Shown here piece after piece: positions 48,830 to 59,654 of a stretch of 64,000 nt of DNA (positions within the stretch are counted from its first letter, which is position 1; the number at the start of each line of letters is the position of its first letter). A program made the position numbers and the translations under genes. Source of the DNA: Geosiphon pyriformis (Eukaryota > Glomeromycota > Glomeromycetes > Archaeosporales > Geosiphonaceae); the NCBI GenBank assembly GCA_016748015.1, contig JAAOMT010000294.1, positions 85,710-149,709 on the forward strand, given 5' to 3'. Below the pieces are notes generated by a model that worked only from the letters and a program-made list of their open reading frames with translations, did not search any database and was not told the origin of the DNA.

Positions 48830-50283
48830 TAATAATATTTTTATAAGAGAGTTAGTAAAAAAAATTAAAAAAAGAAAACTTTCAATAGAATTCAAAGAAT
48901 CTTTGATTTTAATGCTTTAATTATATTCTAAACTTGGCAGTGCAGATGGCTTTAGATGAAATAAAAAATGATGTTTTTAAGGTATTTATTAAAAATCCAA
49001 ACTAAATATATTTATTTAAAATTTTTTTAATGTAAACTTTATATAAATTAAAAATTAGAGAACTTAACTCTGCAATTCATATCTTATACTAACATTTTAA
49101 GCTTTTTGAACATATTTGTAATATATGTTAAATTAAATACTATAAACTTATTTTGGATTGTTTTACCCAGTAGAATTTTACTTATAACATAGTTAGAAAT
49201 AAGTTATTTTTTAAATTGGCAAGTTATTTATTTCTAATTCTATATATTTTGAATGCAAAAATTTTAATTGTAAATTTATAAACATTAAATACTCTTACTA
49301 GTACTCATATTAACTTTTATTAATATGCTATTTTACATAATTAGTAAACTGTCTTCAATAAAATTACTAAATTTCTTAAATTATTTAAAGATATTATAAT
49401 TAAAATATTAGCCAATTCAAATAATACTGCTTTTTTAATTATTTTTCTCTTTAATATTATTTTTAATTACATTGAAAACACAGTTGATGATAATAAATTT
49501 GGTAAAGTATTATAATTTCAATTGTATTTATTTAATTATTTATATAATATATTTAATATTAGATTTATTATTTGTTGTAGTAACTAGGATAACAAAAGAA
49601 AAACTAATTAAATATTATTCTAAAACAAACACAACTATAATGTTCTGTATTGTATTAAATTCAAGAAAAAAATTCTATTATTTTACAAAAAGTGAATTTT
49701 TGAATAACAATATTAATTTATTTAAATGTTTTTATTTTCTAACTTTTACATAATAATAAATCTTTAAAATATGTACTTTCTTTGAAACAAAGTACATATT
49801 GAATATTATACCAACATTAAATAACAGTTTTTTATTAAATAGTAATTTTAATAATATTATAGTATTAGTCATATAATCTATATTAGAGGAAGATTTTGAC
49901 TATAATAAAAAGAAGAACTTAATAAAATTGATCATTATATCTCTAAAAAAATGGCCAATAGAAAAATAAATATAATAGTATAGTGGAAAATATATTATAA
50001 AAATATTTATCTAAATTAATATTTTATTAATAATTTAATATTTAGATATATTAAACACAATTTTCTCATTTTGTATATATAACTTATAATTATTTGGCAA
50101 TCCAAGAATTATTTATTGCTTCTGAACATGTTTTTTTTGTAGATGAGAATATGAATACAGATACAAAGTTTTGTTTAATGCTTAAAACTAAAAAAACAGT
50201 ACAGTGTTTTTAATTATAAATACAGAAATTATTAAAAAAAAATTAAATAATAATATAGTATAATATAATATTTTTAATAATTA
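48830..50283 (+). pseudogene. hAT transposase relic, downstream part
   Basis: Three hAT hallmarks survive in order. CFNYILNLAVQMALDEIKND lies at 48922-48981 (C-x-A-H-x-L-N-L pattern with His to Tyr). KYYSKTNTTIMFCIVLNSRK lies at about 49608-49667, where hAT proteins have a W-x-x...LDPR-type block (here LNSR). The dimerisation region at about 50088-50208 reads NYLAIQELFIASEHVFF with SEHVF in the conserved S-E-x-x-F position. Many stops lie between. The element would have been a cut-and-paste DNA transposon. The start of the protein lies before the LINE insertion at 42073. Confidence 0.75.
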
Positions 50284-51340
50284 AACCTAAACATGTTCAT
50301 AAACTTTGAATTGAACTTGAATCAGACTTGTTATATGTGTTCAGGTTCAATTTAAGTTCAATAATTTTAAGTTTAATTTAAGTTTAAGTTTAAAATTTTG
50401 CCAAATTTTTTGTTCAAGTTTAATTCAGTTCAGTAATTTAATTGAACTTAAATCAAACTAGACCAAATATCAAAATCTTAACACAAACAACTTTACCAAA
50501 CACACTAAAAATTATCTTAATATTAATAGTAAATACACCCAAAAACACATTATGCAGTACAATAACAGCAAAAAAAAAATTAGACTCAGAATTCACCAAA
50601 AACTTGGTAATTTTAAGAGTAATCAAACAAACAAAGCTTATAAACTTAATCAAAAAGCAGTTTTCAAAGACTCTTAAGAAACAAAATCCATATAAAAGAG
50701 CTTTATATTGTTTTTTGACACTAATTTTGCACTTAAAAACTCATATACAGACTGAAAAACAGCTTTAATATAAGCCAATTTAAAAGTAGTACTAAATACC
50801 AAAATAAAGATTATCCATCCAGCAAATTTTTAATAATTAATAATAGTTTTCTAAGCACTATTAATGACAGTACTAAAAACCAATAAGAAGGATAATTTAG
50901 TTTCTATCTGGTTAGTTTAGTTTTAAAAAATAAGTAATTCTATAAGAAATAATTATTTTGTTTCTAAAACCAACATAGATCTACCAGAAGACACCATATT
51001 TGGCAATACTAAGACTAATCTAAATGTGTTTTTTTGAAAGAATTTTGACTGAAAAAAAACCAGTTAAAAATAAAAAAAATGTTTTAATGGTCACCAAAGA
51101 CAGTCTTTTACTATCAATATTTAAAGAAAAAGCTTTAAAGATATTTTCTTTAACAGTTTCTATAACAAAAAATATTTATCTGATTAAAATTTTATTAGAT
51201 ATCTTAGAAAAAATAACAAGTGCTGTTTTTTTACTCTTTGTTTTGATTATAGTCATAAAATTAAGAAAACAAAAAGTTTTTTTTAGGATTATTAACTTAT
51301 TTAAAAAACAAAAAAACAAAACTAAATTTTATTAATTATA
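50284..51340 (+). other. A+T-rich repeat relic with AAACTT/GAACTT cluster
   Basis: Positions 50283-50470 are dense in TTGAACTTAAA-type motifs like those at 14521-14703 and at the start of each R3 unit. Two Lys/Leu/Ile-rich frames follow (50442-50768 and 51024-51335). Their repeated Lys and stop-prone codons look like decayed coding sequence. I do not recognise a family. Confidence 0.4.
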
Positions 51341-51352
51341 ATTAAGTAATAT
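51341..51352. repeat. LINE D target-site duplication, left copy
   Basis: ATTAAGTAATAT is repeated exactly at 52580-52591 on the other side of the LINE fragment. Confidence 0.85.
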
Positions 51353-52579
51353 TTTTTTTTTATTTGCTTAATAAGTGAGATCCAAATACTACCTAAACTA
51401 TACATCAAAGAAATAATCTAAACTAGGTATGAATCATGTATTTTCTATATGTGACTAGCCACTTAAGCTAATCAGAACAATACTATGCAGTTATATAAAC
51501 TGAGACTAAGTTACTAACACCTAAAAAAAATCAACAAAGCTTACAAAAGCCAAAATGAACACCAAATGCTTCAGCAATCCTAAGCAATCTGACCACACTA
51601 GCCAAGAACTTTAAAGCTGAACCAGAGATTGAGAGATTAATCCATTTTTTTTTATATAAGCATAATGTTTAGCATGAATCACCCAGATATTATCTCTAAA
51701 AGCAAAACAAAGAGAATGCACAAACTCTACAATCTTCAAACCAGCAATTTTGGAATTCTGAAAGACAAAGATAGCTTCTTAAAGCCAACCATCAAAAACA
51801 AAACCCTTATAAAAAGCCATAGACACAGAGTCACCAGAAACACAGAATAACAACAGTTACAATACACATGAAAAAGAAAGAGAGAAACCAGAAATTGCCT
51901 TCCAAGAAGTCATATAAGTGTTTAATATCTAATGATAAACAGAAACATCAATATTACAAGAGAATACATAATCTGATATTTCCACACCATCACAATATAA
52001 ACACAACACACTAGAATAGTGTCTGTCATAAAAGTGCTTTCAAATAACAACAGACAGCTAATAATATAGAGCTTTTATGAAATAAGTGCATACATTAGCT
52101 AAAGGCCTGCTAATAAAACTAGTGGCTATGTGTAAATCAGATTGTTATACCAATAAGAAGTTAAGCCAATCAATGTTTGAAAGTAAACTATTAACCAAAA
52201 ACCTAGAGCCAAAACCAACCTCCCAATATACTCAACAAATAAAACAAAAAACATCATAGATGAAGTGCTTAGAATTGTCAAAAACAACATCACTATTAAC
52301 AACTATAAAGCATTTTTTTAAATATAGAGGAAGATACCAATTAAAAAGAGAGACAACATTAGCAATCACATTAGCATACTTATTTCTTATAACATTAAAG
52401 TAACTTTTTACCTTGTACTAATCAACTTTCAAATTCTTATCATGAATAATATTCATAATATATCAACATTTAATTCAGCATTAATTATAAAAATCAGAAT
52501 ACACCAAACTCAATTCCAACTTACAAATATTCAAAGCAGGTTGACTATCTAAAAATAAGTGAACAGAGCTAGACAGGAG
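51353..52579 (-). mobile_element. 5'-truncated LINE, copy D
   Basis: On the minus strand it runs from within RNase H (VHLFLDSQPALNIC near 52550) through the finger (CLYCDGVEISDYVFSC), the C-terminal domain (RDNIWVIHAKHYAYIKKNGL) and the 3' UTR to a poly(A) tract (poly(T) at 51353 on the plus strand). Several stops interrupt it. It matches copy B from about 47570 to the 3' end. The flanking 12-bp duplication and the 5' truncation are typical of target-primed reverse transcription. Confidence 0.88.
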
Positions 52580-52591
52580 ATTAAGTAATAT
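52580..52591. repeat. LINE D target-site duplication, right copy
   Basis: ATTAAGTAATAT matches 51341-51352 exactly. Confidence 0.85.
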
Positions 52592-52793
52592 ATATTAAAT
52601 TAAATATAATTACAAATAATTATTATAATTTTACTAAAAAATAATTTTTAAAAATATTTTAATATTTTTATTTTTTATAAAATAATTTAAACAGATAAAT
52701 TCAAAAAATAAATTGATAAAAAGTTATATTATTTTACATAAATAAATTATTTATAATATTATATTGTATTAAATAGTAATTAAATCTTATATT
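52592..52793. other. A+T-rich spacer between two LINE fragments
   Basis: No gene is seen. The last ten bases (ATCTTATATT, 52784-52793) are the left target-site duplication of LINE copy E. Confidence 0.6.
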
Positions 52794-53450
52794 TTTTATT
52801 TATTTATTTATTTAACAAGTGAGATTCAAACACTACTTAGTGCTATACATCAAAAAAATGATCTAAACTAGACATGAATCATGCACTTTTTACACATAAC
52901 CAGTCACTCGGGCTGATCAAAACAACACTACACAGCTATATGAACTAAGACTAAGTCATTTATATCTAAGAAAAATAAACAAGATTTGTGGAATCCAAAA
53001 CAAACTTCAAAAGCTTTGGTAATGCCAAGCAACTTGATCACACCAGCTGAAAACTCCGATGCCAAACTGGAAATCAACACAAAAGCCGAACCATCCAATG
53101 AAATCAATCCAGTCTTTTCCATATAGGCATAATGTTTAGCACTAAACATCATCTTTAAAGACAAGACCAAGAAAACACACAAATTTGACAACCTCCGAAC
53201 TGGCAACTTTGGGATAATAAAAGATGGAAACAGCCTTACAAAATCAAATATTAAAAACAAAACTCTTATAAAAAGTCATAGATACAAAGAAATCAGAAAT
53301 ACAAGATGACAACAGCTGCAGCATATTTGAAAAAAAGTGAGAAAAACCAGAAAAAGCCTTCTATGAAACCATGTAGGAGTCCAATATTTAATGTCTAGTA
53401 GAATTGTTGATCTTACAAAAAAACACATGATCTGACACTTTTATATTACT
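52794..53450 (-). mobile_element. 5'-truncated LINE, copy E
   Basis: It holds the C-terminal domain frame 52928-53260 (FSAKHYAYMEKTGLISLDGS, KLLGITKAFEVCFGFHKSCL) and the 3' UTR with a TTTA-rich tail. It matches copy B from about 48180 to its end. ATCTTATATT occurs at both ends (52784-52793 and 53451-53460), the target-site duplication. It is less decayed than copy D in this region. Confidence 0.85.
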
Positions 53451-53460
53451 ATCTTATATT

Positions 53461-53954
53461 AAAAACAAAAAAATTAAAAATATTGTATTTTAATTCAAAT
53501 TTTTAATTAAATAAAAACACATATTAAAATACAATTTTTTTTGCTTTTTTAATAAAAATAATTATATTAAATAATATGACCAAATATTAATTAAGATTTT
53601 ATTTAATAAATATCTTATTTTAAATTGAAAAAATATTAATATTTATAACTTATCAAAACAGTTAAAGTTTTCAAAAATTGCAAAACTAATTTTTTAAAAA
53701 AAACTTTGCTATTAAAATCTAGTTAATTTTTATTGATTATTTAAAACACAAAAAAATTGTACTATTTAACTTAATTCTTTTTATAATTAAGAAAACTTTT
53801 TAAATCGTTGCTTTTCAATGATTAAAGAAAAAGTGGTAATTGTCATGACTTCTGATGAATTAAAATAGCGTTGTGTAACAATAAGCAATAGGGTTAGATT
53901 TGATAGACAGAGTTTTCCTCCCTAGTTTTGGCCATTTTTATTTTCAAACTCAAA
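53461..53954. other. A+T-rich spacer and BUD31 upstream region
   Basis: The first ~350 bp are A+T-rich without features. From about 53810 the composition becomes gene-like (CpG returns), which probably marks the BUD31 promoter and leader. No TATA box is evident. Confidence 0.5.
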
Positions 53955-54798
53955 ATGCCTAAAATCCGACACTTACGCACTAAAAAGCCCCCGGAGGGCT
54001 TTGAAGACATAGAGCCGACCTTGGCAGAGTTTGCCCAGAAAATGAAAGACGGTAAGCCTTGTAAGCGAAATATTTCATCTAAATTGAAATGTTGCTAATA
54101 AAATTACTTTGAATGGCATACGAAGCTGAGAATGAACCTCACGAAGGCAAACGTCGTGTCGAATCTCTATGGCCGATATTTCGACTTCACCATCAACGCT
54201 CGCGCTATGTCTATGATTTGTATTATAAACGCGAAGCGATTACTCAAGAGGTTTATGAGTACTGTTTAAAAAATGGTTACGCTGATGCTAACCTGATAGC
54301 AAAATGGAAAAAGGTTGGCTCGTTATTTCTTGAGTTTCGCCCAATATATTTTGACCGAGTTTTGACGGATTGATTGTGCTAAAAGGACAACCATGTAATA
54401 TAGCCCGGTTTTGAACGTCTCTGCTGTCTTCGTTGCATCCAGCCCAAGGATACCAATTTTGGGACGACTTGTATATGTCGAGTACCGAAATCAAAATTGG
54501 AAGAGGGTAGGGTGGTCGAATGTGTGTTGTGTGGGTGCAGGTATTCAATATTTTTCTATCAATATTTTCCCATTTGGATACCTTGGTTTACATCTAATTA
54601 ATACATTTTATACTCAGAGGATGCTCGAGCACTGACTTCACATCAACCAAGAAAGAACCTAGGAACAGACCGCGTAACGCCGGTGATGAAGACGACACAG
54701 GGAACCCTTATGTAATCCCGGAAGATCCTTTGGATCATTCTTCGCACAGTCGACATGTGGAGCATCGTCAGCGTGGCAAGGAATCAGATGATGAATAA
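53955..54798 (+). CDS. BUD31: BUD31/G10 spliceosome protein with long C-terminal tail
   Basis: Four exons (53955-54051, 54126-54313, 54404-54540, 54618-54798) join in frame to 200 aa. The conserved body covers about 1-145. It has [20 protein letters not shown] at the start, [20 protein letters not shown] in the middle and a Cys-rich zinc-binding end ([31 protein letters not shown]). BUD31 is a core component of the catalytically activated spliceosome in the nucleus. Animal members end at this point (about 144 aa). Here the frame continues about 55 residues with charged, disordered sequence ([20 protein letters not shown], then [16 protein letters not shown]). The third donor is an unusual GTTGGC, but the phase and protein match support it. 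Confidence 0.95.
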
Positions 54799-55860
54799 AA
54801 AAGTAATAACATTTATATTTTAACCAGTGGATCATACTGATTTACTACATTAGCTACTTTTTCGTGTATTTTGCTCTTTACATATCAAAGAAACAACGGA
54901 CTTTGGTTATTGACTCTCGTCAATTTGGTCATACTTCTAAGGAGAAATAGCCTTTATTCATCAATAACGTGGCTGTTTCACTGAAGCTTCCAGAAGATCT
55001 TTTCTCGCTATATGACAAATAGATATTATATCAAGATACACAAAAGATGTTTATGTTGCAAGGGATCAAATGTTGATTCAAGTATGAAAGCTTTTTAAAG
55101 TGACACATCCGAGTAATCTATTCAATGACAAAGAACATCGCATCTCCTTTATTTTACAAATAAATCTTAACGGTTGATTTCTATGTATATTTGACATGGC
55201 AAATATAGCATTTTAGCGTTCCTCGGAGAAATTGGTTAACTTATTAAAAAATCGAAGGCATATGCTGGTTAGGTCAAAAATCCCAGATTCACGAATGATT
55301 GAATCAAAAAATGATGTCATGGTTTGACAAGGGTAGGCACCAAAGTAGATGATCCATAGGTAGTAAAGGTGACGAATTTGATCATCACTAACCAGATATG
55401 ATGGATCTTCTATTCTCATTATTGCAAATTTAACAACATGTGTTGTGTTCGACGCTTGAAATTAAATCGAAAAAGGCGAAGATTTGATTCAAAATATTCA
55501 CAATTGCTTTGCTAAGAGATTTGTGATTTAGCCTGTAAAATGTACTAGGTTATTATTCACTTTGTACTCTTGAAAATCATTATTTGAGTCAATATTTACA
55601 TACTAATTTGTAAATAGCAAAAGAAACTTACTGTTTACTATAAAATTAGCAAATAATAGACTTATCTAGTAACTATGCAAGTGGTTATGCCTTTTCATTT
55701 TACATAAAAGAAAATTATAAAAGATTTTTTACAACAAAAAAAAATTGTTTTGATTCAAATCATTACGTATTATATAATTATTAATTAAATTAAAATTTGG
55801 TATAACTTGGTTAATTATATTGTTGTGAATATGTCCAAAACATTTTAAATTTTGTATATA
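54799..55860. other. BUD31 3' flank and intergenic sequence
   Basis: Composition stays gene-like to about 55560 and then turns A+T-rich. A 68-codon minus-strand frame lies inside and is listed separately. No other feature is seen. Confidence 0.45.
55213..55419 (-). CDS. Hypothetical short protein or exon
   Basis: The frame starts at ATG (MRIEDPSYLVSDDQIRHLYY) and has 68 codons. Composition is host-like, and an aromatic-rich middle (LWIIYFGAYPCQTM) could be a short hydrophobic segment. It has no neighbours on the same strand and no recognised family. It may be a terminal exon or chance. Confidence 0.3.
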   Translation of the reverse strand: MRIEDPSYLVSDDQIRHLYYLWIIYFGAYPCQTMTSFFDSIIRESGIFDLTSICLRFFNKLTNFSEER

Positions 55861-56593
55861 GTATTATGATTTAAGAATTTAGCAAAAGAATTATAAAATA
55901 ATATAAATTATTCAATCATAATATAACACAGTAATAATCTTAGAAAGGTAATAATTAATATAGTAACAAGCACTATTTTGCAATAACAGCAAACATTAGC
56001 TTGTAATAGTAATAAACACCAACTAATAATAGCAGTAAATACCAGATTAAAATATTAAAAAAAGAATATTACAATGTGTTTTTTTATAGAACTACAAATA
56101 TATATATATATAATAGCTTTAATATTAAGAAAAACAACAATTTATTTAATAGTTTAATCTTGTTAGATTTTAATTTTTTACTTTAATTATTTGTTAGCTT
56201 TTATTTTTAATAAATATTTAAAGAAACTTTTAAATTAAAAAGAAATTAAAAACAATATTAAAAACAAATTCAAAGTATTAAAAAACTTACTTGTATTATT
56301 TATTAACTAAAACTCTTAAAAAAATAATTTCTGATCAAAATTATTCATGTTATTATTAATTGATAAAAACTTTATTGTAAAAATTAAGAAAAACATTAAA
56401 AACCATTAATATTTTATGTTTTTATACTAGAAAAACACATTAAACAATTACAAAAATAGTTTTAGAAGAGATTTTAAAACAGTGAGTAGATTTTAGTTTA
56501 GTTTTTAAAAAGAAGTACATAAATATATATACAAAAATTAAAAATTAAAAGATAAATTATATTATAACATCCAAAAAGTCTTTAATATAATAA
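55861..56593 (-). repeat. Decayed LTR, inverted copy of the 62303-63068 family
   Basis: Its reverse complement aligns along its full length with 62303-63068 and 35220-35973, with decay intermediate between the two. For instance, the GTTAATGGTCTTTA block of the youngest copy reads ATTAATGGTTTTTA here and ATTAATAATCTTTA at 35 kb. It is flanked on the 56.6-kb side by the same A+T-rich repeat as the 35-kb copy. No internal gypsy sequence is present. Confidence 0.78.
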
Positions 56594-57029
56594 TATTATT
56601 ATTATATAAATAAAATTAAAAAACTCATAAAATACTAATTGTAATTAAAATAAGATATTAATATTTAATATATTAAAAAAACTATTCTGTAACAATAATT
56701 AAAATTCTGTTAAAAAAAATTTTAAAAAAATTTTTCTTGTTATTTTAATAAATAGAATAGATTATATGTTTGTTAAAATGTTTTTTACTTATATAATTTA
56801 AAAATTTATTAACATTTAAGCTTTTTTTTTATTTAAAATTATTTTTATATATAAACAAAAATTTATTATATTTAATAAAAAGTTCAAAACAATTTTATTA
56901 TAGTATTTTTATATTTTATTTAAAATTATGTATTTTTTAATTTATATTTTTATAATACAATCTGTTTTAATTTAATTTGTATAATATATAAATATAGCTA
57001 AATATAATAATCAGATTATATAATATTCT
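56594..57029. repeat. A+T-rich repeat flank shared with 34.9-35.2 kb
   Basis: About 56594-56710 matches the reverse of the sequence just before the 35-kb LTR copy. The rest is unassigned A+T-rich DNA. Confidence 0.45.
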
Positions 57030-57560
57030 AAACTATCTAATATTTAAAAATTTAATAAAACATTTACAGTTTACCAAAATAATTAATAATTTGTAGAAAT
57101 AATTTATAATTTGCCAAAATATACTTTTAGTTTAATAAAAATATAAAATTATTATATAATAAGTTGTATAAAAAAGACTTTTTACTTTAAAAAATTGTAT
57201 TTTATTTTAGATTTAAGACTTTAATTAATTATTACAAATTAACAAAAATAAATATTTATTTAAAAATCAATTTTTTTTATAATTATTATTGTTTAAAATT
57301 TACAAATTATAATTAATATTTTAAAATTAGCTATTAATTTTAATAATTATTTAATTAATTTTAGACTTAAACATAAAACAATTTTTTTATATTTTTTGAT
57401 TTTAATTTTCTTATTTTTAATTTTTACAACAAAGTAATTACATATTATTAAAGAACTTATAGTTAAAATTTCCTATAAAAAAGTTAATTTTTACTATAAA
57501 ATAATTACACAAAATAATTAATATAAAATTAGTTATTTTATTATAAATTTAACAGTATAA
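57030..57560 (-). repeat. Dispersed repeat R2, inverted copy
   Basis: The reverse complement aligns with 2997-3550 and 38350-38950 (for example TGTTAAATTTATAATAAAAT at its start). It is decayed to nearly pure A+T. No coding content is present. Confidence 0.55.
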
Positions 57561-59654
57561 ATAAGTTTAAAATATAAAAAAATACTTTGAAAATAAATTA
57601 ACTTATTGGTTTTTGTTAATACAAAAATATTAAATAATCTAAAACAACTTTTTTAAAAATTTTTTTAATATATTTTAATTATTTTATCTTTATTTTTAGC
57701 AAAAAATTTTATTTGTTTATTATTAACCAAATAAATTTTTATATTTTCAATTATTTTAATTTTAAATAATTTTAAAGATCTATTATTTTTTAATTTTAGC
57801 CAAAATTTAAAAAATAAATATATAATAAATATTTATATACAAAATTTTTTAGAAATTACTGGTTTTTAACTAATTTAATTTGACTTAACCAACAATAAAA
57901 CTTTTAATTTAACTTTATTATCTAAATAATAAGTTTTAATATCTTTAAAACTAATTTTTTTAACTAAAATAAATTAAAATTATAAGATTAAACTTTAAAT
58001 ATTTTATTAACTAATAAAATTATTACTTTTTTTAAAAAATTTTACATAGTATTAACATTTAAAAACTTTTTAGCAAATATAAAAATGTTAAAAATATTTA
58101 ATATAATAATTAAAAATTCAGCCAAGAACTTTTTTTATTTGTTAATATTTAAATTTATATTGTATTAAAAAACTTATTTATATCTAAAACTTTTTGTTTA
58201 ATTATTGTATAAAAAAAATATTTATTAATTAAAATAAAATTAATAGTTTTTTTAATACTTTTAAATAAGCTATTTAAACTGTTTATTAAAACATTATATT
58301 AATTTATATTAAAATATTAAATTAAATTAATATTGTGTTTAAAATTATTTTATTAAGATTTTTTTATTATTTATCTTAGCAATTAATTTATATACTCTTA
58401 AAGTTTTGGTTGTTTTCTTATTTATTAAAATTTTAACATATATATTAACAATAATTATAAACAATTTATTTTTAAAAAAAAGTTTAATATTTAAAACTCT
58501 AATTAAAATTAAATTGCTTATAATTTTATATTATTTAACAATATTTATTTATTTTGTAAAATTGTTTATTTTTTTAATATTATATGTAATCAGTTTTTTA
58601 ATTAAATTAAATATTAGAAAGATACATAAAAAAATTATTATTAGCAAACAAAAAATTTAGATTTAGAAAAATAATATCAAAAAAACTTAAAAGCTTAATT
58701 ATTTTGGTTTTTAAATTTTTAAATTTTAAAACAAAAACACGAAATACATTAAAATTCAAAGATAACAAAATATTAATCTTATCAAAAAAACAGAAAAAAA
58801 CAAATTATTTAGAATTATATTTAAGTCAAATAATAATATAATAATATAAATTAAAAATATATATAAAAACAAAAAATTTAATCTAAATATTAAACTAACT
58901 ATTTTATATTTTAAAAACTTTATATTTTTTAACATATTTAATTTAAATCTTAAAAAAATATAAAGTCATTAAAAAAAATTTAGCATTTGGAAAAAAATCA
59001 AAATCAAAAAACTAAATAAAAAACAAAAAAAATATTATTAACAATTTAAATCTAAGTTTTATTTTTAAAAATAATAAAATAAACAATATAAATTAATTTT
59101 TTAGTATATAATATATTAATTATTGCTATTTAACAATTATATTTGTGTTTTTTTTAATATAACCAGAATTTTTTTTAAATTATATTTAGCAAATATATAT
59201 TTAGTTTATTTGTATTTTATACAAAATAATAAAAATATTTTAATTTAACACAAAATTTATTTTTTTAAATACATAATTATATACAAAACAGTTTTTTAAA
59301 ATTCATTAATTTTAAAACAAACAATATATATTTAATATAAATATAAACTTTTTTATTATAAAATACCAGAAGATTAAACAAATTATAAGCAGTTGTGTTT
59401 ATTAATAATATATAAAAAAGTATTTAATAATAATTTTTAAATATTTATAAATGTTTATTAATATTAATTTTTATTATATATATTAAATTTTTATTAATTA
59501 TAACTAATTAATTAAAAACTATTAATTTAATAATTTTTTTATTAACAAATTTTATTACTGTTTTTTTACAAATTTGTAAGCTATAACTTAATTAATATTA
59601 TTTTATTAACTTAATAAAAACTATTTTTACAATTAATTTATATATATTTACATA
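57561..59654. other. A+T-rich intergenic desert
   Basis: Almost pure A+T with no CpG. The frame 58406-58660 is a Leu/Ile/Phe/Lys string, as expected by chance or from extreme decay. No feature is supported. Confidence 0.65.

Noticed and set aside
58406-58660. 84-codon hydrophobic frame as a membrane protein
   Set aside because: It is a Leu/Ile/Phe/Lys string in nearly pure A+T DNA, expected from codon composition alone.
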